DNA of 64,000 nt from the NCBI GenBank assembly GCA_031256975.1, contig JAIRPN010000009.1, forward strand, positions 1-64,000, written 5' to 3'. The notes under the pieces were generated by a model. The model saw only the letters and a list, made by a program, of their open reading frames with translations. It was not told the DNA's origin and did not search any database. Source of the DNA: Verrucomicrobiales bacterium. Its GTDB lineage: Bacteria > Verrucomicrobiota > Verrucomicrobiia > Methylacidiphilales > JAAUTS01. The position numbers were made by a program, and so were the translations under genes. Below are positions 8,816 to 19,439 of this stretch, piece after piece (position 1 is the first letter of the stretch; each line of letters opens with the position of its first letter).

Positions 8816-11002
8816 ATGAACATTGAGTTAACCAGCCAGCAAATCACCAAGGCCAGCGGTTCCAATCTCGCCCTTTCATTCGTCTCCTTGTCCAAGGAAA
8901 AGAAACAGGCCATGACGGTGTTCTACGCCTATTGCCGCATCGCTGACGACATTGTCGATGACAAGAGCAAGTCGCGGGAACAAAAACTGGCCGACATCAA
9001 TTTCTGGCGCAAGGAAATCGCCGCCTGTTACGATGCCAACCTCAAGCCCGCCTCCGCGCTGGGCAACGAATTGCTCGACATCATCCGCCGCTACAACATC
9101 CCGCAGCAGCCTTTCCTTGACCTGCTCGACGGGGTGGAGATGGACATCGATAAATCCCGTTACGCCAACTTCGAAGAACTGTCTCTCTATTGTTACCGTG
9201 TCGCCAGCGCCGTCGGCCTGGTTTCCATCGAAATCTTCCAATACACCAACCCCAAGGCCAAGGAATACGCCGTCGCCCTGGGCATGGCCTTCCAGTTGAC
9301 CAACATCCTGCGCGACGTGCGTTTTGATTTCGACAAATACCAGCGCATCTACGTGCCGCAGGACGAAATGGCGGCCTTCGGCGTTAGCGAGGACGTCCTG
9401 TTCAGTGAAACGCCGCATGCCGGACGTGAAAGCTTCCTGCGCATGCAAGCCTACCGCGCCGAGCATTATTTCCAAAAGGCCGCCCGTCTGTTCCCGCATG
9501 CCGACCGCGCCAATTTTGTCGCCTCCGAACTGATGACCGAGGTGTACTATCGCCTGTTGCAAAAAATCCGCAAAAACGGTTACCGGATTCCGGTCGTGCC
9601 GATTCGCCTGAACAAACTGCAAAAACTCTCGGCAGTCCGTTACGCTAACCGCAAGGGGGCGGCCATCAACCGCACGGATCTGCGTCCGCCGCAAAAGGTC
9701 GTTGTTCTCGGCGGCGGCTACGCCGGACTCAGCGCGGCATTCCATCTCGCCGTTAGCGGTCACCAGGTGGAATTGTTCGAGGCCAAGTCCTATCTCGGCG
9801 GACGCGCCCACAGCTTCAAGGACGCGCACAGCGGCATTACCCTCGACAACAGCCAGCACGCGTTTTTCGGCTGCTATGATTCCTGCCTGGAAATTCTCGA
9901 TTTGCTTGGGGTCCGTCACAAATTGGCCTGCCAAAATGGCATCGAGGTTCCCTACCTCGACCGTGACGGCACCCGTTCCTCACTCAAGGCCGCCAATTAT
10001 CCGGCCCCGTTCCACCTGCTCGACGGTATCCTCGGCTTCAAGGCGCTAACCGCGCAAAATTGTTTTGAAGTGGTAAAACTCGGCGTGTTGCTGCGTTTCG
10101 GCTTCCGCCCTTACAGCGACGAAAACGCCGGCAAGTGGTTGCGCCGCCTCGGCCAAAGCGCCAACACCATCCGTTGCCTGTGGGAACCCTTCTGCCTCGC
10201 CGCCTTGAACGAAGGCATCGGCACCGCCAATGCCAAGCTGTTGTACCAGACCATCTCCCGCTGCCTGCTTGGTTCTAAACAGGATTCCAGCATCTACATG
10301 AGCAAGGTGGGCCTGAGCGAACTGTTCAGCCCCGAACTCGACCAATTCCTCAAGGCAGTCGGCTCAAAAATCCATGTTAACAAAGGCGTAAAGGAAATCC
10401 TGTTCGACAACGACAAGGTCAATGGCATCAAACTCACCAATGACGAAGTAATCACCGCCGACCTGTATGTCAGTGCCATCCCCTTCTCGGCATTGCGTGC
10501 ACTGTTGCCACAAAACTCGCCGTTAGCGTCCCAGTTAAACCAGATCAAAACCTCGCCGATTCTGTCGGTTCATCTGGAAACCGATTGTCCGATCACCGGC
10601 AATGATCCCTTCGTCGCCCTGCTGGATTCCCCGGTGCAATGGATTTTCAACCGTAGTGAATTGTCCGCTGAACGAAAAACTCACCTGCACAGCCTGGTCA
10701 TTAGCGCCGCCGGGCAATTCATCGACATGCCCAACAAGGAGTTGATCGACTTGCTGTGGGCCGAGATTAATCATTACTTCCCCGCCACCAAGGAAGGGAA
10801 AATCCTGCACCAGATCGTGTACAAATCCCGCGACGCCACCTTCGCCTCGATACCGGGAATCGAGCGTTTCCGCCCCGGCGCCAAGACCCAGTGGTCCAAC
10901 TTCTTCCTCGCCGGCGACTGGACCCAGACCGAGTTGCCTGCCACCATCGAAGGCGCCACTCTTAGCGGCAGAAATGCAGCTAAGACAATCTCCCTGCTAT
11001 GA
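8816..11002 (+). CDS. Fused presqualene diphosphate synthase (HpnD) - hydroxysqualene dehydroxylase/amine oxidase (HpnE)
   Basis: N-terminal half YAYCRIADDIVDD / FQLTNILRDVRFDFDKYQRIYVPQDE; C-terminal half KVVVLGGGYAGLSAAFHLAVSGHQVELFEAKSYLGGRAHSF. One continuous ORF. Confidence 0.9.
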   Translation: MNIELTSQQITKASGSNLALSFVSLSKEKKQAMTVFYAYCRIADDIVDDKSKSREQKLADINFWRKEIAACYDANLKPASALGNELLDIIRRYNIPQQPFLDLLDGVEMDIDKSRYANFEELSLYCYRVASAVGLVSIEIFQYTNPKAKEYAVALGMAFQLTNILRDVRFDFDKYQRIYVPQDEMAAFGVSEDVLFSETPHAGRESFLRMQAYRAEHYFQKAARLFPHADRANFVASELMTEVYYRLLQKIRKNGYRIPVVPIRLNKLQKLSAVRYANRKGAAINRTDLRPPQKVVVLGGGYAGLSAAFHLAVSGHQVELFEAKSYLGGRAHSFKDAHSGITLDNSQHAFFGCYDSCLEILDLLGVRHKLACQNGIEVPYLDRDGTRSSLKAANYPAPFHLLDGILGFKALTAQNCFEVVKLGVLLRFGFRPYSDENAGKWLRRLGQSANTIRCLWEPFCLAALNEGIGTANAKLLYQTISRCLLGSKQDSSIYMSKVGLSELFSPELDQFLKAVGSKIHVNKGVKEILFDNDKVNGIKLTNDEVITADLYVSAIPFSALRALLPQNSPLASQLNQIKTSPILSVHLETDCPITGNDPFVALLDSPVQWIFNRSELSAERKTHLHSLVISAAGQFIDMPNKELIDLLWAEINHYFPATKEGKILHQIVYKSRDATFASIPGIERFRPGAKTQWSNFFLAGDWTQTELPATIEGATLSGRNAAKTISLL

Positions 11003-11009
11003 CTTCTGA

Positions 11010-12677
11010 ATGAAAAAGTTTTTTTCAGTTAGACAGATTGGTTCTGATGGCAGTCAAAATTTAAAACTGATTTTGCTCTTCTTATTAATCTCATTGTTTG
11101 GTTTTATTCTCTCGATCACCTTGGGCAGGGTTCCCTTTAAAGCACACATTGTCTTTTATTATTTGTTTTTTCATTATGAAATTTGGATGAGTCTGTTAGG
11201 CGCCATCATAGGTTGCGCCGCAGTTCTTTATCTCCATTGCCATAAAGCATATCTGCCCTTGAAAATACCCTGCTTTAGTTGGCCCCAAGTCATTTGCATT
11301 GGCATATTGACCCTGTTGTTTTGTTGGTGGGGATCCCATTATATTTATTTAAAATATCCGCTCTCCATGGATGAATATGCCCCCCTGTTCCAAGCCAAGA
11401 TTTTTGCCGCGGGACACATCCGGGGACAGATTCCGCCGGAATTGATTCCCTATGCCAAGGCATTGACACCGGTGTTCACCATATACGACTCCACAACGCA
11501 CAGCGTGATGGAGTTTTACCTGCCCGTACATGCATTGCTTCTCTCCGGGGCTCTTTTATTGGGAGACCCTGCCTTGCTGAATCCAATATTATTGGGAGCT
11601 GCAGTCCCACTTATTTTTCAAATTGCCAGACAATGGAAACCAGACTCTGTTTATTTGCCTTTCTGGGCCGTGGTACTCCTGGTTGCCAACAACCAAATTT
11701 TGATTACCAGTATGAGCAATTATTCCATGACCGCTCATATGTTTTTGAATTTGCTCTGGCTCTTTTGCTATATCCAACCGAATCCGCGATGGTTCGTTGC
11801 CGTCCCTTTGATTGGGGCCCTCGCAATAGGACTGCACCAGCCCCATTGCCATGTCTTATTTGTCGCCCCATTTTTATTCAGACTATTATTAGAAAAAAAA
11901 TGGCAAAAGGTTCTTTACGCAGGATTCGTGTATTCCGCCGCATTGATCTTCTGGTTATACTGGATTGGCCTGACCCGTTCAAATGAATCAAACCAACAAA
12001 CCGTAGCTTGCTTTGGATTTCCCGGCATCCTGCAATTCATAATACAATTGATCAATTTATGTATTTTCACCAACTGGATGCCCTTCGTTACCCTGCCTTT
12101 ATTATTTATCGCCTTACGCAACTTCAAGGCTGCTGATCCTGTCACCCGGGATTTGTTCTACGGTTTGGGATTAACCATCGTTTTTTACTTTTTCTTTCTT
12201 CTGGATCAAGGACATGGCTGGGGATATCGTTATTTAAATCCAGTATTGGGTAATGTTCTGCTATTATCCTCGTTGGGTTTAGTCAAATCTTCCGAAAAGA
12301 CAGCTTTGTGGTCCCGTATGACACTTTGCGCCATTTTGATAGCGTTCTTTATCCAACTTCCAATACGTTGTTTTGAAGTGCGCCAATTTGTGCAAAAATT
12401 CGCCCTCCCTTATCAAAAAATAAGTAAATTGGATGCTGATTTTGTTATTATTGATTCTTCCAATATCTGGTACGGAAATGAACTGGTACGCAATGATCCT
12501 TACTTTCAGAATCGTCCCGTGCTTCTGCTAAATCAATACTTATCAGAAGAAAATCTGAAACAGCTTCATAGCCGATCATCTAAAATTAAAACACTTCATT
12601 ATGATGATTTAATAAGATTGGGGCTACCGCCCGGACGCAATGTTACAGCACATTTTAATATTCCAAAAAAAACTTAA
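11010..12677 (+). CDS. Polytopic membrane glycosyltransferase-like protein
   Basis: 555 aa, multiple TM helices, GT39/GT-C-like acidic loop YPLSMDEYAPLFQAKIF; AT-rich. Confidence 0.65.
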   Translation: MKKFFSVRQIGSDGSQNLKLILLFLLISLFGFILSITLGRVPFKAHIVFYYLFFHYEIWMSLLGAIIGCAAVLYLHCHKAYLPLKIPCFSWPQVICIGILTLLFCWWGSHYIYLKYPLSMDEYAPLFQAKIFAAGHIRGQIPPELIPYAKALTPVFTIYDSTTHSVMEFYLPVHALLLSGALLLGDPALLNPILLGAAVPLIFQIARQWKPDSVYLPFWAVVLLVANNQILITSMSNYSMTAHMFLNLLWLFCYIQPNPRWFVAVPLIGALAIGLHQPHCHVLFVAPFLFRLLLEKKWQKVLYAGFVYSAALIFWLYWIGLTRSNESNQQTVACFGFPGILQFIIQLINLCIFTNWMPFVTLPLLFIALRNFKAADPVTRDLFYGLGLTIVFYFFFLLDQGHGWGYRYLNPVLGNVLLLSSLGLVKSSEKTALWSRMTLCAILIAFFIQLPIRCFEVRQFVQKFALPYQKISKLDADFVIIDSSNIWYGNELVRNDPYFQNRPVLLLNQYLSEENLKQLHSRSSKIKTLHYDDLIRLGLPPGRNVTAHFNIPKKT

Positions 12678-12713
12678 TTATAGAGGTAAAATCGACAGTA
12701 AAAATTCAATCAT

Positions 12714-13390
12714 ATGATTCCATTTTCCAAAATAAACTATCTCATACGTCCCACTTTTTTAGAACCAATTTTGGGGCGGTTAATAAGAGCTCTGGCCTTA
12801 AAACAATGGAATAAAAAAAGAATTGTTCCACCTCCCGATCAAATAAAGCATGCTATTATTAAGAATACCGCATCTATATTCACCAATCCCTTACTAATCG
12901 AAACTGGAACTTTTTTTGGTGATACTACATACAGTGTTTCAGATTCTTTCCAAAAAATATATACCATCGAACTTAGCCCATTCTTAGCCCATTCTTAGCC
13001 CAAAAAGCTCAAAAACGTTTCCAAAATTATCCTAAAATTACCGTAATAAATGGAGATAGTGGCCTTATGCTTAGCCAATTATTACCGAAGATTACCTTAC
13101 CTGTAATTTTCTGGTTGGATGCACATTATTCACGTTCAGTTACAGCCAAGGGAGCCAAAGAGTCTCCTATTATATTTGAATTGAAGGCAATATTCGAACT
13201 CTGCAATACCCCATGGATCATACTCATAGATGATGCCAGACTTTTCGGATATGCCCAAGACTACCCGTCAGTTGAAGAAATAATCGATCTGATCAAACAA
13301 TGCGGCCTAAATTGCCAATTAACTGTTTCCGATGATATTATTAAAATAATGCCAATGTCTGTTAACTCTCACGATATTGATCATATTTGA
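12714..13390 (+). pseudogene. Methyltransferase-like gene interrupted by an 11-bp tandem duplication (frameshift)
   Basis: ORFs 12714-12998 and 13067-13390 become one ORF (..IETGTFFGDTTYSV..IELSPFLAQKAQKRFQNYPKITVINGDSGLMLSQL..) if one 11-bp copy of cttagcccatt is removed. Confidence 0.75.
12972..13002. repeat. 11-bp tandem repeat (cttagcccatt), 2 full copies plus a 9/11 partial copy
   Basis: cttagcccatt-cttagcccatt-cttagccca read directly. Confidence 0.95.
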
Positions 13391-14072
13391 ATAAAAAATC
13401 CTTTTTTATCCATATTTTATCGGATTCTTGAACTATTCCATTTGTAATAAGATGATTCACGGTGGCGTATTCGTAAAAATCATTTTTTTGAAGTAATTCC
13501 CTCAGCAACTCATAATTTCCATTGATACCAATTGATACCTCCATTTGGATCAGGACACACCTAGACCACATATTCCCCATCCCCTCCAGTGCTTGAGGTT
13601 CTGCCCCTTGTAAATCAAGTTTAATAAACAAATTGGAGCCTTGAATAGGAATTTGATCCAATCTTTTTGCCAAAACCTTAAAACTGGGACGGATTTTATT
13701 GAAAACGTGTAATACTGTGCAGGAGGTATCGTCATTAGCAGGCTGGCTAAGCTCCAATGCAGTTTCTTCACTCCACAATGCGGCCTCAACGACCTTATAG
13801 CCTGCCCGGCGGAGTGTTTGTGCACAAAATGGATTGGGTTCCACGCAAACCAAGTCCGCATCAGGCAAACTGGTCCGCATTAACGAAGCAAATTCTCCAA
13901 CATTGGCCCCTCCGTCAATAATTCCATCTATGGGGAGCTTTTGTATAATTTCAAAAGTCATCGCATGACGTGTCCATATCTTTGATATTCGAGATAAAAT
14001 TCTGCGCACCAAACCAATCCTCAAAAGAAAATGAATCAACCGAAAAGTCGTTATATATAAACATTTTGTCAT
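13362..14072 (-). CDS. FkbM family methyltransferase
   Basis: IDGIIDGGANVGEFASLMRTSLPDADLVCVEPNPFC; LFIKLDLQGAEPQALEGM. Confidence 0.85.
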   Translation of the reverse strand: MTKCLYITTFRLIHFLLRIGLVRRILSRISKIWTRHAMTFEIIQKLPIDGIIDGGANVGEFASLMRTSLPDADLVCVEPNPFCAQTLRRAGYKVVEAALWSEETALELSQPANDDTSCTVLHVFNKIRPSFKVLAKRLDQIPIQGSNLFIKLDLQGAEPQALEGMGNMWSRCVLIQMEVSIGINGNYELLRELLQKNDFYEYATVNHLITNGIVQESDKIWIKKDFLFKYDQYRES

Positions 14073-15076
14073 AAATCAATCGACAATAGTTCCTCTAACC
14101 AGTCGCACCAGATTTGTAATCCTTCATATGGATCACTCTGTTTGATCGTTTCCAATTCCACCGCCATTTTTCCTGAAAAACCAGAGGTTAAAACAGTTCT
14201 GCCGGCAGCCAAATAGTTCCAAATCTTGGAAGGGAACAATGCTCGGCGAATTTTTGGATGCGCAGCAGCCAGTAAAATCTCCGAGGAAAGACAGGCCTCA
14301 GTCAAGTCTTCTTCTCTCTGAAAAGAAGGTCCTGTTTGAATCCAAGAGGGAAGCCTTTTCATTCCTATCCCATCACCCCTGACACTAATCGTATACCCGT
14401 CGTTATGTAATTTTTTGCAAAGCTTGATAAATGCAACGACATCATGTGCATACCCCAAATTGCCAGCGTAAAGAGCGGTACGTTCCTTGGGAGGAAGTGT
14501 GTCTGTAAATGATAACGTGGCCCAGTTCCGAATAACTTTGGAATTATGTTCTTGATAACCTAGATTGCTGGATATTTTTATAACATGATTCCATTTTTTA
14601 AGGGATCTATTCCAAAACGCAGAAACAAACCAAAGCCAGGCAAATGGCAACGGAACAATGCTTCCCAGCAGTTCCGGGTAATAATCCTGCAACCAATAAA
14701 TCGAAACTGCCTTTTTTTTATGAATTATGGCCTGTAAAGCAATCGTAACTGGTGGAGCGGATGTCACTATAACCACATCTCCAGTTTGAACTTGAGATTT
14801 TATGTAATTAGCAAACGCATTTTTAACAGAATAATATTCCTTGAATTCCTGATACAAATTACCTCTTTTGCCAATGAAATGATCCAAATAAATCGGTGCA
14901 ACTGCCGGCTTAGGGCGCAAAGAGGAGCGATAAGTTCCCTTGCCACCAACCAAACAAACCTGATACCCCCGCTCATGCATCGCTTGGGCGAGTTGTTCCG
15001 CATAGATTCCAGTCGGTGCCACATCAGGCCACACGAATTGGTTAAGAATATGCAATGTTTTCGTGTTTTTGTTCAC
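14069..15076 (-). CDS. Glycosyltransferase (GT4-like)
   Basis: LNQFVWPDVAPTGIYAEQLAQAMHERGYQVCLVGG; ALYAGNLGYAHDVVAFI. Confidence 0.8.
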   Translation of the reverse strand: MNKNTKTLHILNQFVWPDVAPTGIYAEQLAQAMHERGYQVCLVGGKGTYRSSLRPKPAVAPIYLDHFIGKRGNLYQEFKEYYSVKNAFANYIKSQVQTGDVVIVTSAPPVTIALQAIIHKKKAVSIYWLQDYYPELLGSIVPLPFAWLWFVSAFWNRSLKKWNHVIKISSNLGYQEHNSKVIRNWATLSFTDTLPPKERTALYAGNLGYAHDVVAFIKLCKKLHNDGYTISVRGDGIGMKRLPSWIQTGPSFQREEDLTEACLSSEILLAAAHPKIRRALFPSKIWNYLAAGRTVLTSGFSGKMAVELETIKQSDPYEGLQIWCDWLEELLSIDL

Positions 15077-15996
15077 GATTTTGGAAAATTTCTCAACCTG
15101 ATCTGAAAGGCCTCACGATGATATCTTAAATTCGCCTGGGAAATCATACCCGTCAGAAGCGTAAAAAGAGAAAGATTCATAAGGGCGGCAGCCAGAATAG
15201 CCAGAGGGAATCTCCCAACCAGTCGCGTTTGAAAATATTCACAGATAGGTGGCAATCCGGCTACGAGACCTGCAATAAAAAAACAAGCTGAAAAAATAGC
15301 AAAAAAGACCAGCGGTTTGTAATCGCGGAAAAGGAAAACCAGATTTTTAAGGATCTTAAACCCATCGGTTACCGTTTTGAGCTTTGAAACCGTTCCTTCC
15401 TCACGTTGACGAAACGGAATATTGATTTCTTCCCTGGAAAAGCCCTTGTCAATTGCTTGAATTGTTAGCTCCATTTCCAATTCAAACCCCCTGGCCAAAA
15501 CCGGGACATTCTTATAAAAACGTTTGGAAAATAATCTCAGTCCAGAGAACACATCGGCAGTCTTTTGCTTAAAAGCCACATTAACAAACCAAGCAAATAA
15601 ATTGCTACCCCATTGATGCATGGGTCTAAATACATTGCCATCACCGGTCGAGCAACGAATACCTGTTAACATATCGCATGGGTTATTTTGCCAACGCTCC
15701 AACAGTAATTTAGCTCCTTCGGCAGGGTAGCTACCGTCTCCATCAACCATAATAATCAAATCCGTCTGAATTTCCTCAAACGCCTTAAGCATGGCTTGGG
15801 CCTTCCCTTTGCGTGGTTCATTTATAACTTGTGCCCCAATCTTTTTTGCCAACACCTCAGTTTCATCATCTGAAGCATTATTAATCACAACAATATTGCA
15901 ATCGGGAAAGGTTTGACGGAATTCTTGAATAACCTTGCTAATGGCCCTGGCTTCATTGTGACAAGGGATTACAAGTGTTAATGTCGGTATAATCAT
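15073..15996 (-). CDS. Family 2 glycosyltransferase (dolichyl-phosphate mannosyltransferase-like) with C-terminal TM helices
   Basis: LVIPCHNEARAISKVIQEF; IIMVDGDGSYPAEGAKLLLERW. Confidence 0.9.
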   Translation of the reverse strand: MIIPTLTLVIPCHNEARAISKVIQEFRQTFPDCNIVVINNASDDETEVLAKKIGAQVINEPRKGKAQAMLKAFEEIQTDLIIMVDGDGSYPAEGAKLLLERWQNNPCDMLTGIRCSTGDGNVFRPMHQWGSNLFAWFVNVAFKQKTADVFSGLRLFSKRFYKNVPVLARGFELEMELTIQAIDKGFSREEINIPFRQREEGTVSKLKTVTDGFKILKNLVFLFRDYKPLVFFAIFSACFFIAGLVAGLPPICEYFQTRLVGRFPLAILAAALMNLSLFTLLTGMISQANLRYHREAFQIRLRNFPKS

Positions 15997-16083
15997 GTTT
16001 TACTCCCCCAATAGCTGACACTCGATCATTATTAAAACCAATTTCTCCCCCGATTTAACGGTGAATAACTCGGTGCCAACACA

Positions 16084-16788
16084 TCAAATTTGACCTAACT
16101 CGTGTACAACCGCAGCAACAAAATTCGTCAAACTATGGCGTGCAGGCTCCAACGGAGAAAGGAATTTTTTCAATTCGCCAATCCGCCACGGATGGGTCAT
16201 CAAGTAAAGGGCCATTTTCGCCGGAGTGGTTTGACCTTTGGCTTGGTTGTAACCGTATGCCAGAACTTTCGACGGCACGGTTTCGTTGGCTTCGTCGCTA
16301 ATGACGCGGATTCCCAGAATATCCGCTCCATAACTGCGAACCACCGAGGCAACCGCTGACATTTCCATATCAACCAACTGGCAACCGGTTTGTGCCGCTA
16401 ATGACGATTTTTCTTCCGGCGTGGAAATCACCCGTTCCGCGGTGTGCAAGGCGGCGATATCATAACCGGGAATCAAGCGGATAAAATCAAACAGATCGCG
16501 GGAGCTATATCGGTCCGCAACGATCACCTGCCCCTTTTTCAATTCGGAATTCAGAGCCCCGGCAAAACCGGCCAGCACGAAGATATCCGCATGCTCCTGG
16601 GCCAGCACCTTTTTGACACGCTGTGCGGCCATCTCCATTCCCATGCCGGTAATCACCACCAGCACGGAAACATTGTCATAGGCGCCTTGGTAGCAAGGCA
16701 CGCCGGAAATGTTGATTTTCTTCCTGTTGGCCAAGCCGGCGACAAACTCACCGGCTTCATACTCGGTCGGGAAAGCAATGGTTAACAC
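16084..16788 (-). CDS. Nucleoside phosphorylase superfamily protein (possibly hopanoid-associated, HpnG-like)
   Basis: VITGMGMEMAAQRVKKVL; LAGFAGALNSELKKGQVIVAD; VDMEMSAVASVVRSYG; near hpnC/hpnDE. Confidence 0.75.
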   Translation of the reverse strand: MLTIAFPTEYEAGEFVAGLANRKKINISGVPCYQGAYDNVSVLVVITGMGMEMAAQRVKKVLAQEHADIFVLAGFAGALNSELKKGQVIVADRYSSRDLFDFIRLIPGYDIAALHTAERVISTPEEKSSLAAQTGCQLVDMEMSAVASVVRSYGADILGIRVISDEANETVPSKVLAYGYNQAKGQTTPAKMALYLMTHPWRIGELKKFLSPLEPARHSLTNFVAAVVHELGQI

Positions 16789-16842
16789 GGTATTCGATCT
16801 AAAGCATCAGTATTCCAAAGAATAAGACGGTGTCCACTTTTT

Positions 16843-19323
16843 TTACGGCACTTCAACCGGCTCCAGCTTCCAAATATTCCGGGCATAATCGTTGATCGAA
16901 CGGTCACTGGAAAACTTGCCCAGGCGCGCCGTGTTCAGCAGCGACATCTTCGCCCAGCGCAAGCGGTCACTGTAAACCTTGTCCAGTTCATCCTGCGCCC
17001 GGCAATAATCGGCGTAATCCGCCAATACCATGAACGGGTCACCGCCGCCCAACAGGCTGTGCATCAGGGGCGCCAAGGTGTCATGCGGATCGTTCGGGAT
17101 GAAATGCCGCGATCCCAGCCAGTCGACCACGGCCCGCAGTTCCTCGTTGGAATTATAGTAATCGTAAGGATTGTAGCCCTTTTGCTTGAGTTCCTCGACT
17201 TCTTCAACCTTGAGGCCGAAGATGAAAATATTGTCCTTACCCACCTCTTCCAGAATCTCGACATTGGCACCGTCGAGGGTCCCCATGGTTACCGCACCAT
17301 TCAGGCCGAGTTTCATATTGCCCGTACCGGAGGCCTCCTTGCCTGCCGTGGAGATTTGCTCGGAAACATCGGCGGCAGGAATGATCTGTGACGCCAAGGA
17401 CACACGGTAATTCGGCATGAATACCACCTTGAGCTTGCCCTTGATCCGTTCATCGTTGTTGATCACCGCGGCAACCGAGTTGATCGCCTTGATAATGCAT
17501 TTGGCCACCTGATAACCGGGGGCCGCTTTGGCGCTAAAGATAAAGACACGCGGATTCATCTGGTAATCGGGGTTCTGCAGCAAGCGACGGTACAGGGTCA
17601 GGATATAAAGCAAGTTCAGGTGCTGGCGCTTATATTCATGCAGGCGTTTGATCTGCACGTCGAAAATGGCCTCCGGGTTGACAAGCACCCCGCACTCACG
17701 CTCGATCACCTTGGCCAGATGAGCCTTGTTCACCAGCTTGATATCGAGGATTTGTTGCAGCACCTCTTTCTCATCGGCGATTTTTTCCAAATCGTGCAAT
17801 TTGTCGAGGTCGGTGATCCATTCGTCACCAATGCGACTCGTGATAAATTCACTCAGCGGTTGGTTGATCGACAGCAGCCAGCGGCGCGGTGTCACGCCAT
17901 TGGTCACGTTGTTGATTTTGTTCGGCCACAGTTCGTCGAAAGACTTGAACAGTTTTTCCTTGAGCAGCTTGGTATGCAATTCCGCCACGCCATTGACCGA
18001 GAAACTGCCGACCACCGCCAAATGCGCCATGCGCAGCATTTGCACCGGCCCCTCCTCGATCAACGAAAGTTCACGCTTCTTGGCGTCATCACCGGGCCAC
18101 TTTGCCTCCACTTCCTTCAGGAAACAGCCGTTAATTTCAAAAATAATCTGCAAATGGCGGGGCAATACCTTGCCAAACAGCGGCACGCTCCAGCGCTCCA
18201 GCGCTTCAGGCATCAGGGTGTGATTGGTATAGGCGAAAATCCTGGTAACCATGCCCCAAGCCTTGGTCCACGGCACATCGTATTCATCAAGCAACAGGCG
18301 CATCAATTCTGCCACCGCCACCGCCGGATGGGTGTCATTCAACTGGACCGCGATCTTCTCCGGCAACAATTCGATATTGTCCCCGTGCTCACGATGAAAG
18401 CGACGCAAAATATCGCGCAGGGAACAGGCAACGAAGAAATATTGCTGGATCAGGCGCAATTCCTTGCCGTTTTCCGTGCTGTCGTTCGGGTACAAAACCT
18501 TCGAGATCACCTCGCCAAGGTTCTTGTTTTGCAAGGCCTCGACATAACCTCCCGCGTTGAAAGCCTCGAAATCCAATTCTTCCTTGGCATGGGAACGCCA
18601 CAGACGCAAAAAATTGACCGAGCTGCCGTCATAACCACAAATCGGCGTATCGTGCGGAACCCCGACCACCGTGCGGGTGTCCACCCACTTGGCACGGTAA
18701 TTCCCCTTCTCGTCAAAAACATTCTCCACCCGTCCGAACAATTGCACTTCCTGGCTGGTCTCCGAACGGACAATTTCCCAAACGTCGCCGAATTTCATCC
18801 ATTCGTCCGGACGTTCCACCTGATAACCATTCTTGAACTCCTGCTTGAACAAGCCGAATTCGTAATTGATGCCGTAGCCAACCGCCGGCAAATCGAGGGT
18901 TGCCAGCGAATCAAGGAAGCAGGCTGCCAAGCGGCCAAGGCCGCCGTTGCCCAGCGCCATGTCATATTCCTCGTCGCGGATCTCGCGCATGCCCAAGCCG
19001 AGGTCTTCCAAGGCGCGGGTTGCCTCATCGAAGATGCCGATGTTGATCAAATTATTGCCAAGCAGGCGGCCCATCAGGAATTCCAGCGACAGGTAATAAA
19101 CACGACGAACCTTTTGCTTGGCGTGCTCGCCCTGCGTGGCGATCATGCGTTCAATGATCCGTTCCTGGGTTGTCCTTGACAGTGAAAACCACCAGTCGTG
19201 CCGTGAGGCAGTGGAGAGGTCACGCGCCAATTCATAACGCAAATTGCGCAGGATGGCATTGCGGACGGGTTCGGTATGCAGCAGGGAAGGAACGATATTT
19301 TCGGTTATTTTTTTCTTACGCAT
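16843..19323 (-). CDS. glgP: Glycogen/starch phosphorylase
   Basis: [63 protein letters not shown] (PLP site). Confidence 0.97.
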   Translation of the reverse strand: MRKKKITENIVPSLLHTEPVRNAILRNLRYELARDLSTASRHDWWFSLSRTTQERIIERMIATQGEHAKQKVRRVYYLSLEFLMGRLLGNNLINIGIFDEATRALEDLGLGMREIRDEEYDMALGNGGLGRLAACFLDSLATLDLPAVGYGINYEFGLFKQEFKNGYQVERPDEWMKFGDVWEIVRSETSQEVQLFGRVENVFDEKGNYRAKWVDTRTVVGVPHDTPICGYDGSSVNFLRLWRSHAKEELDFEAFNAGGYVEALQNKNLGEVISKVLYPNDSTENGKELRLIQQYFFVACSLRDILRRFHREHGDNIELLPEKIAVQLNDTHPAVAVAELMRLLLDEYDVPWTKAWGMVTRIFAYTNHTLMPEALERWSVPLFGKVLPRHLQIIFEINGCFLKEVEAKWPGDDAKKRELSLIEEGPVQMLRMAHLAVVGSFSVNGVAELHTKLLKEKLFKSFDELWPNKINNVTNGVTPRRWLLSINQPLSEFITSRIGDEWITDLDKLHDLEKIADEKEVLQQILDIKLVNKAHLAKVIERECGVLVNPEAIFDVQIKRLHEYKRQHLNLLYILTLYRRLLQNPDYQMNPRVFIFSAKAAPGYQVAKCIIKAINSVAAVINNDERIKGKLKVVFMPNYRVSLASQIIPAADVSEQISTAGKEASGTGNMKLGLNGAVTMGTLDGANVEILEEVGKDNIFIFGLKVEEVEELKQKGYNPYDYYNSNEELRAVVDWLGSRHFIPNDPHDTLAPLMHSLLGGGDPFMVLADYADYCRAQDELDKVYSDRLRWAKMSLLNTARLGKFSSDRSINDYARNIWKLEPVEVP

Positions 19324-19439
19324 AATCCGGCTTTCTTGAAAACCTCTGCATTATTCTAACTATGCCACCAAAAGCAAGGTATTATCCCGATTAATTTCAG
19401 GAGTGATTGCAAGAAATTAAGCCGACGAAACAACCGTGA

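Noticed and set aside
12972-13002. Tandem repeat considered as a CRISPR or satellite
   Set aside because: 11-bp direct units without spacers; it is a local coding duplication.
11010-16080. Glycan island as a phage or defence island
   Set aside because: No nuclease, helicase, restriction, toxin or phage structural signatures; the contents are glycosyl- and methyltransferases.
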